DNA of 64,000 bases from Bacteroidota bacterium (lineage in GTDB: Bacteria > Bacteroidota > Bacteroidia > Chitinophagales > BACL12). The stretch spans positions 620,001 to 684,000 of the forward strand of contig JADJJZ010000006.1 in the NCBI GenBank assembly GCA_016706255.1, read 5' to 3'. Each line of letters opens with the position of its first letter. Positions within the stretch are counted from its first letter, which is position 1. Positions 59,958 through 64,000 of this stretch are shown here, in pieces. A program made the position numbers and the translations under genes. A model generated the notes under the pieces. It ran no database searches. It saw only the letters and a program-made list of their open reading frames with translations, and was not told where the DNA came from.

Positions 59958-60558
59958 TTAATGTGCTGATTGAACAGCCGATTTTGAGTGAGAATTTAAT
60001 TCGGAGCTCACGTTGGGGCTAATCAATATTAGCCCGGCTCATTATGCGATAATTATTCAGCCGAATTTGAGTGAAAATTTAATTCTGAGCGTTGATTTAT
60101 AATTTGCAAAGGGTAACCACGGAGTTCACGGAGAAACAGCGCACAGAGGTCGCGGAGAATTACGAGTTAAATTTTAATTATGTTTTCCTAATTAAATTTT
60201 ATTCGTAAAACTTAAATTAACGAATAATTTCTCTGTGCCCTTTGTGTGTATTTTCTCAGTGTTCTTTGTGGTTAAAAAAACAATGCTCCAATAAAATATT
60301 TAAGTATAAATAATAACTCAAAAGTATAAGGATTATCAAATTTAGTTGTGATAGAAACGATACAGTGATTTCTAGCCCCGATCGAAATGAAAACAAGCTG
60401 ATGTACCAATGGAACAGCGGTTATGAGGTTTATTTAAAATTAGCTGCTTGTTGCAATGAAGAGCGGGCAACGATTGTGTGGGTGTGGGGGATGTTGATGC
60501 TCCAAATATTAATAAGGTGTTGTTTGCTTAAAATTTAATTGCAACCGAGTAATTAAAT
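59958..60558. repeat. Composite repeat region between the phosphatase and wzy-like genes
   Basis: 59974-60020 is a partial CAGCCGATTTTGAGTGAG copy. GGGGCTAATC and ATTAGCCCGG (60015-60037) form a hairpin. 60058-60274 is the plus-strand 217-bp composite. 60372-60394 carries CTAGCCCCGATCG followed by a GAAAAC end, matching 54622-54600 on the other strand at 19 of 23 positions. 60393-60413 carries TGATGTACCAATGGAACAGC. The rest, to 60558, is unremarkable and without a gene. Confidence 0.8.
60058..60274 (+). repeat. 217-bp composite repeat, plus-strand copy
   Basis: Starts CAGCCGAATTTGAGTG, continues GCGTTGATTTATAATTTGC and GGGTAACCACGGAGTTCACG, and after an AT-rich core returns as TTTCTCTGTGCCCTTTGTG ending CTTTGTGGTTA. 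The last ~160 bp form the family B imperfect palindrome. Inverted partner of 54874-55091. Confidence 0.85.
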
Positions 60559-62010
60559 TTAAACTGTTGTGTTGAGCTTTTGGTTGCGCTTGTGGTATAA
60601 ATCGAGGTTGATGAGGATGGCCATGAACATGAAAAATGAGGTGCCTATTTTGTCTGCTTCAATTAAATCGCTTAGTGAAATGTTTACGATAATTGTGATG
60701 ATGGAAAGGGTTACTGCAAGTGTGATATTTTTATAAAGTTTGTCGGTAAACCTGTTGTATAATGTTTGTCCGTAATACAAAATGGTGACTAACAATGCGA
60801 CCCAAATTGCAATGCCGATAAAGCCTTGTTCCACTGTTATTTGCAGATAATAATTATGTACAGTTGAATGTTCTTCGTTGCGACTGATATACGTTTCGAA
60901 TTTATTTACGGTGTATTCTTTGTAATTAAAATAAAACTGACCGGGACCAAAACCTAAAACCGGTTTGTCTTCAATCATGTGCATGGCAGCTACCCATCGA
61001 TAAATACGTTCGGCACTGGATACATCTTCTAAACTCATGGTTGATTCCATGTGCTCGGAAAAATTGCTGTGATAAATTGTTTTGGTGTATTCCGGTGCAT
61101 AGTCGAGATACTTATTATTATGCACCATGTAAAAAGCAAAAACAATAACACCAAAAATGGCAATACCTACAGCAGGCAATAATTTATTATATCGAATTAA
61201 AAAATATGCAGCAAAGGCACCGGTAACCGATAACCATGATGAGCGAGTGTAGGAAAAATATATACCTGCCAAAATAATAGCCACACCTAATTTCAGCAGC
61301 ATTTTTTGCCACGTATATTTTTTAAACCAGGAAGTTGCTACAATGGTAAGCGGTAACATTAATGCTAAAAACACGGCATAATTTACGTGATTTCTGAAAA
61401 ACGGCACCATGGTTTTATTTACTTCGCTAAACCGGAACTGATAATGATAATGATTAATCAGCGTATAAATGGTAAGCACTAGTGTAGGGACAAATAAACA
61501 CCAAAATGCAGTTTTGTAATCTTTAAAATTTTTAATTACCAATCCGCTCACACAAAAGAAAGAAACAATAAACCAGGTTTTTGCCAATAAATATTTTAAT
61601 GAGATTACAATTTCGTCGGCAAAAAGTCCTGTAAATAACATCCAAGTAAAATGAATATACAGCACAATTGCAATGGGGTGACTAAAAAAATCGCGGTCCA
61701 AAATTTCTCTTTTCATTAATACGAAAAAAAGAAAAGTGAACATGAGCACTATCATAATTGGCTCGGTAGGCAATGTGGTACTAAAACCCGAGCTGGAATA
61801 AAATTCTGTTGCGCCCGGTGTTACGAGCAACAACAAGAAAAATATTTTTTTGTAATTAATTACCAGTTGGTAGGCAAATAAAAAGCCAACCGGAGCCAGA
61901 TAAAACAATGGTTCATTCAGCATAAATCCTGCAAACATCGAAGTGATGGCAAGGACTGTAGCTGTCCAGAAAATATTTAATTCAACAGGTTTTGCCTGCA
62001 GATTAAGCAT
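60559..62010 (-). CDS. O-antigen ligase/polymerase (Wzy/WaaL-like) membrane protein
   Basis: 483 residues with about 12 membrane helices. The large periplasmic loop characteristic of the Wzy_C superfamily lies at about 310-400: RIYRWVAAMHMIEDKPVLGF, GPGQFYFNYKEYT and HSTVHNYYLQITVEQGFIGI, including the conserved His and Arg positions. It polymerises repeat units or joins glycan to acceptor lipid in the periplasm. Its start overlaps the Wzz-like gene end by 8 nt, and the flippase lies upstream, making a compact assembly module. Confidence 0.88.
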   Translation of the reverse strand: MLNLQAKPVELNIFWTATVLAITSMFAGFMLNEPLFYLAPVGFLFAYQLVINYKKIFFLLLLVTPGATEFYSSSGFSTTLPTEPIMIVLMFTFLFFVLMKREILDRDFFSHPIAIVLYIHFTWMLFTGLFADEIVISLKYLLAKTWFIVSFFCVSGLVIKNFKDYKTAFWCLFVPTLVLTIYTLINHYHYQFRFSEVNKTMVPFFRNHVNYAVFLALMLPLTIVATSWFKKYTWQKMLLKLGVAIILAGIYFSYTRSSWLSVTGAFAAYFLIRYNKLLPAVGIAIFGVIVFAFYMVHNNKYLDYAPEYTKTIYHSNFSEHMESTMSLEDVSSAERIYRWVAAMHMIEDKPVLGFGPGQFYFNYKEYTVNKFETYISRNEEHSTVHNYYLQITVEQGFIGIAIWVALLVTILYYGQTLYNRFTDKLYKNITLAVTLSIITIIVNISLSDLIEADKIGTSFFMFMAILINLDLYHKRNQKLNTTV

Positions 62011-62902
62011 TCTTGATTTGATTTTTAATTTTCCGGTAATTTTCGGTTAGTACCGCAAGAATAATCATAAAGAAAAATGCACCCATTGTTACACCAATTA
62101 CAATTAGTGAACGCACCGGTTTATCTTTTCTGATTGCAGGATAAGCTGCTTCGGTAATATGAACGGTTGAAAAATCGGTATTTACTGAAGTTTGATTTTG
62201 CTCTAATATTTTTTTATTATTATTTAAATCTTCAACTGCGGCAACCAATTTACCATCTAATACCATTAATACTTCCGGACTAACGCCTGTTTTTTTAATG
62301 GCAGAAATACTATCGGTTAATTTTGTTACCAGTGCATCTTTTTCTGCTACCTGACTTTTAAATGTTTCTACTACGAGTTTTTTATCGCGCAGCAACATGT
62401 CTTTATTATGGTTGTCGATAGTTTCAACTAAATGATTTGCCATTTCGCTGGCCAGGTCTTTATCCTGATCCCAAATAGAAATTTCAATTGCACCGTATTC
62501 AGTTTCTATTGTGCTGTAATTACTTAAAAATTCCTTTTTGGTATTATAACGTGACATTTCTTTTGTGGAATCATAACCATAATGCTCCATTAAATGATAT
62601 TTATTAATAATGTAGTCGATAATACCACTGGTATTGGCAATGGTTAAAATACGGTCAACATCGCTTGCACTACCAAAATATTCGATTTCAATTTCACCTG
62701 ACGACTGGCTAAATAAAACCTGCCTGTCGGTCATAATTGGATTGGAAGGATAAAAATTAACGGTAGACTTATAATAATTCGGCATAAAGAACCAGGTAAA
62801 AATACATGCAGCTATTGCTACAATTACGGTTACTACAATAAGGGGTTTACGCCATTTAGAAATAATTTGAATCAACCTGATTAGGTCGTTGGATTGTTCC
62901 AT
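62003..62902 (-). CDS. Wzz-like polysaccharide chain-length determinant
   Basis: 299 residues. Two membrane helices (KPLIVVTVIVAIAACIFTWF at about 20-38 and SLIVIGVTMGAFFFMIILAV near 265) bracket a periplasmic coiled-coil domain of ~220 residues (LVVETFKSQVAEKDALVTKL). PCP/Wzz family proteins set glycan chain length with Wzy; there is no C-terminal tyrosine kinase domain. Exact -7 box 17 nt upstream. Overlaps the wzy-like gene by 8 nt. Confidence 0.88.
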   Translation of the reverse strand: MEQSNDLIRLIQIISKWRKPLIVVTVIVAIAACIFTWFFMPNYYKSTVNFYPSNPIMTDRQVLFSQSSGEIEIEYFGSASDVDRILTIANTSGIIDYIINKYHLMEHYGYDSTKEMSRYNTKKEFLSNYSTIETEYGAIEISIWDQDKDLASEMANHLVETIDNHNKDMLLRDKKLVVETFKSQVAEKDALVTKLTDSISAIKKTGVSPEVLMVLDGKLVAAVEDLNNNKKILEQNQTSVNTDFSTVHITEAAYPAIRKDKPVRSLIVIGVTMGAFFFMIILAVLTENYRKIKNQIKNA

Positions 62903-62919
62903 GCTTGAAATTTAGAGTG

Positions 62920-62927
62920 CAAAGGTA
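62920..62927 (-). promoter_or_regulatory. -7 box of the wzz-wzy pair
   Basis: Minus strand TACCTTTG ends 17 nt before the ATG at 62902, between it and the flippase gene's stop. Confidence 0.55.
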
Positions 62928-62945
62928 GAAAAACTACATAATTGT

Positions 62946-64000
62946 TCACTTTTTAAGCAAAGCTTGTCTGAACCCTGCAATAAAAGGCCTTATTTCTCCA
63001 AAACGGATTACACCTGAAGGAAATACAGCAGTGATGCTGATTAATCCGCTTAAAACATATCGTATGATCCAGTTTACGGGTAAAAGCGACAGTAACAAAT
63101 TAACGCCTGTTACTACAATAATAAATAGCACTGCCTGAAAACCCTGTTTTAGTGTGCCCGGTAACGAAAATTGTTTTCCGGCCAGATAAACATGAGCAAT
63201 TAATACCAGCAACTGTGAAAAAACCGTAGCAACTGCGGAGCCAAGCGCTTTATATTCGGGTATTAGTATCAGGTTGAGGATAAGATTGAGCAGGAAACCG
63301 GCCAATGAAATTTTATTGAGCAAACGAATCCGCCCGCCGGCAGTGAGCAGGCTACCATAAATATAAGTGAGACTAATTCCGATGAAACTGACCATCAGCC
63401 AGCCTAGAATATCGGCTGAATAGGCGCCACCGGTGGCATAGAGCAGCTGCATAATCTCGTTGCGATAAAAAATTGTGGTAACACCTACACAAACGCTAAT
63501 CACCAACATGAGCTTGTAACCCAGTTCCAGCAAGGGTTGTATAGGTTCTTTGTTTGCAAATAAACGCGAAAACATGGGCATGAGCAGCCCGGCAAACAAA
63601 AATCCGATTATACTCAGAGCATCGAGCAATCTGAATGCTGATGCGTATATACCCGCTTCAAACGCGCCTTCATCTCCTAGCAGTCGTTCTAATAACACGC
63701 CATCGGTGCGATAATAGGCAGTCATTAAAAAACCTAATAACGCATAAGGATAACTCTGACGAAACACCGTGTACATAAGCGTTTTGTCAATTTTAAACCG
63801 GATTTGCATTTTTTGAGCACCTAAAATGGCAATGGCCACAAAAAGTGAGAGCGCGTAACCAATTATTTGTGCATACACAAACACTTCTGCAGAAATACTA
63901 AACGGCAGCAGGGTGGTCCATAAAATTATTCCGCAAATGAGTGAAGTGAGCAGTTTATCGAGCACAGACAAAACGGCATCGGTTTTAAATAGGTGCAGGG
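62946..64000 (-). CDS. Polysaccharide flippase (Wzx/MATE-like), N-terminus beyond the window
   Basis: At least 351 residues. The frame is still open at base 64000 (reading LHLFKTDAVLSVLDKLLTSL near the edge), so a TTG at 63971 is not a real start and the first quarter of the protein is missing. About ten membrane helices remain, with the polysaccharide-synthesis C-terminal-domain pattern MLVISVCVGVTTIFYRNEIM and SLAGFLLNLILNLILIPEYK. Wzx proteins flip lipid-linked oligosaccharide across the inner membrane for the Wzy and Wzz proteins encoded next. Confidence 0.88.
   Translation of the reverse strand, partial: LHLFKTDAVLSVLDKLLTSLICGIILWTTLLPFSISAEVFVYAQIIGYALSLFVAIAILGAQKMQIRFKIDKTLMYTVFRQSYPYALLGFLMTAYYRTDGVLLERLLGDEGAFEAGIYASAFRLLDALSIIGFLFAGLLMPMFSRLFANKEPIQPLLELGYKLMLVISVCVGVTTIFYRNEIMQLLYATGGAYSADILGWLMVSFIGISLTYIYGSLLTAGGRIRLLNKISLAGFLLNLILNLILIPEYKALGSAVATVFSQLLVLIAHVYLAGKQFSLPGTLKQGFQAVLFIIVVTGVNLLLSLLPVNWIIRYVLSGLISITAVFPSGVIRFGEIRPFIAGFRQALLKK

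Overview
This is a 64-kb stretch of an AT-rich Bacteroidota chromosome. The lineage call rests on several things seen in the sequence. TAnnTTTG -7 boxes recur a short distance upstream of genes while Shine-Dalgarno sequences are essentially absent. There is a secreted protein with a type IX secretion C-terminal sorting domain, several lipoproteins with a Cys-Lys-rich or Cys-Ser lipobox, and typical Bacteroidota gene forms (UpxY-type antiterminator, short CarB without the C-terminal regulatory domain, DUF4834-like small protein). I cannot place it below phylum with confidence. No tRNA, rRNA, CRISPR array, integrase or transposase was seen.

Layout. 1-9.5 kb: the N-terminal part of htpG, a cytosolic TPR-histidine kinase, an LEA14-like lipoprotein, a short nucleotide-sugar operon (acetyltransferase, Gfo/Idh/MocA dehydrogenase, UpxY-like antiterminator), a surface lipoprotein, then purN and purH. 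9.7-15.6 kb: the rod-shape locus mreB-mreC-mreD-PBP2-rodA. 15.6-19.3 kb: a NatAB-type ABC exporter and, divergently, a histidine ammonia-lyase. 19.3-20.7 kb: a repeat-rich island holding a GxxExxY (PD-(D/E)XK-like) gene. 20.7-35.5 kb: aspS, a methyltransferase, a type IX cargo, gamma-glutamyltransferase, an alkylglycerol-monooxygenase-like protein directly followed by a YhhN lysoplasmalogenase, a CDF metal exporter, polA, an AhpD-like protein, a lemA-TPM-TPM operon, an alkyltransferase-like (ATL) protein and a TrpF-like protein without its catalytic Cys. 35.5-37.6 kb: trmB between two large repeat arrays. 37.6-50.8 kb: amino-acid and peptide transporters, TauE/SafE plus rhodanese, a second sterol-desaturase-family protein, pyrH-frr-fumC, a GNAT and a fatty-acid desaturase, and a small outer-membrane barrel. 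50.8-60.5 kb: carB and a block of four co-oriented genes (hydrolase, GT2, OppC-like permease, SpoIIE phosphatase) lying between inverted copies of a ~217-bp repeat. 60.5-64 kb: wzy-, wzz- and wzx-like exopolysaccharide genes, the last running off the end.

Most genes are housekeeping or envelope functions. The unusual part is the non-coding DNA. The intergenic gaps at 19.3-20.7, 35.5-37.6, 50.8-51.5, 54.4-55.2 and 59.96-60.55 kb are composites of a few shared repeat modules. Family A has the core 12-mer GGGCAAAGGGCG (14 exact copies) next to a TTCGCG-N7-CGCGAA hairpin, and forms tandem arrays of 106-, 108-, 115- and 147-bp spacing. Family B is a ~165-bp imperfect palindrome with ACCACGGAG-type arms around an AT-rich core. 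Other modules are a CAGCCGATTTTGAG segment, short iterated words (GCACATTA, TGTACCAATG, ATGAGTGATG) and a CTAGCCCYGATCG motif. Oppositely oriented family A arrays flank the GxxExxY nuclease-like gene, and an inverted 217-bp composite pair flanks a 5-kb gene block. These are the best candidates in the window for an undescribed repeat or mobile system.

A second theme is promoter architecture. In several genes (natA, pyrH, a GT2, an AGMO-like gene, possibly ggt and a lipoprotein) the TAnnTTTG-type box ends only 4-7 nt before the start codon, which predicts leaderless mRNAs.
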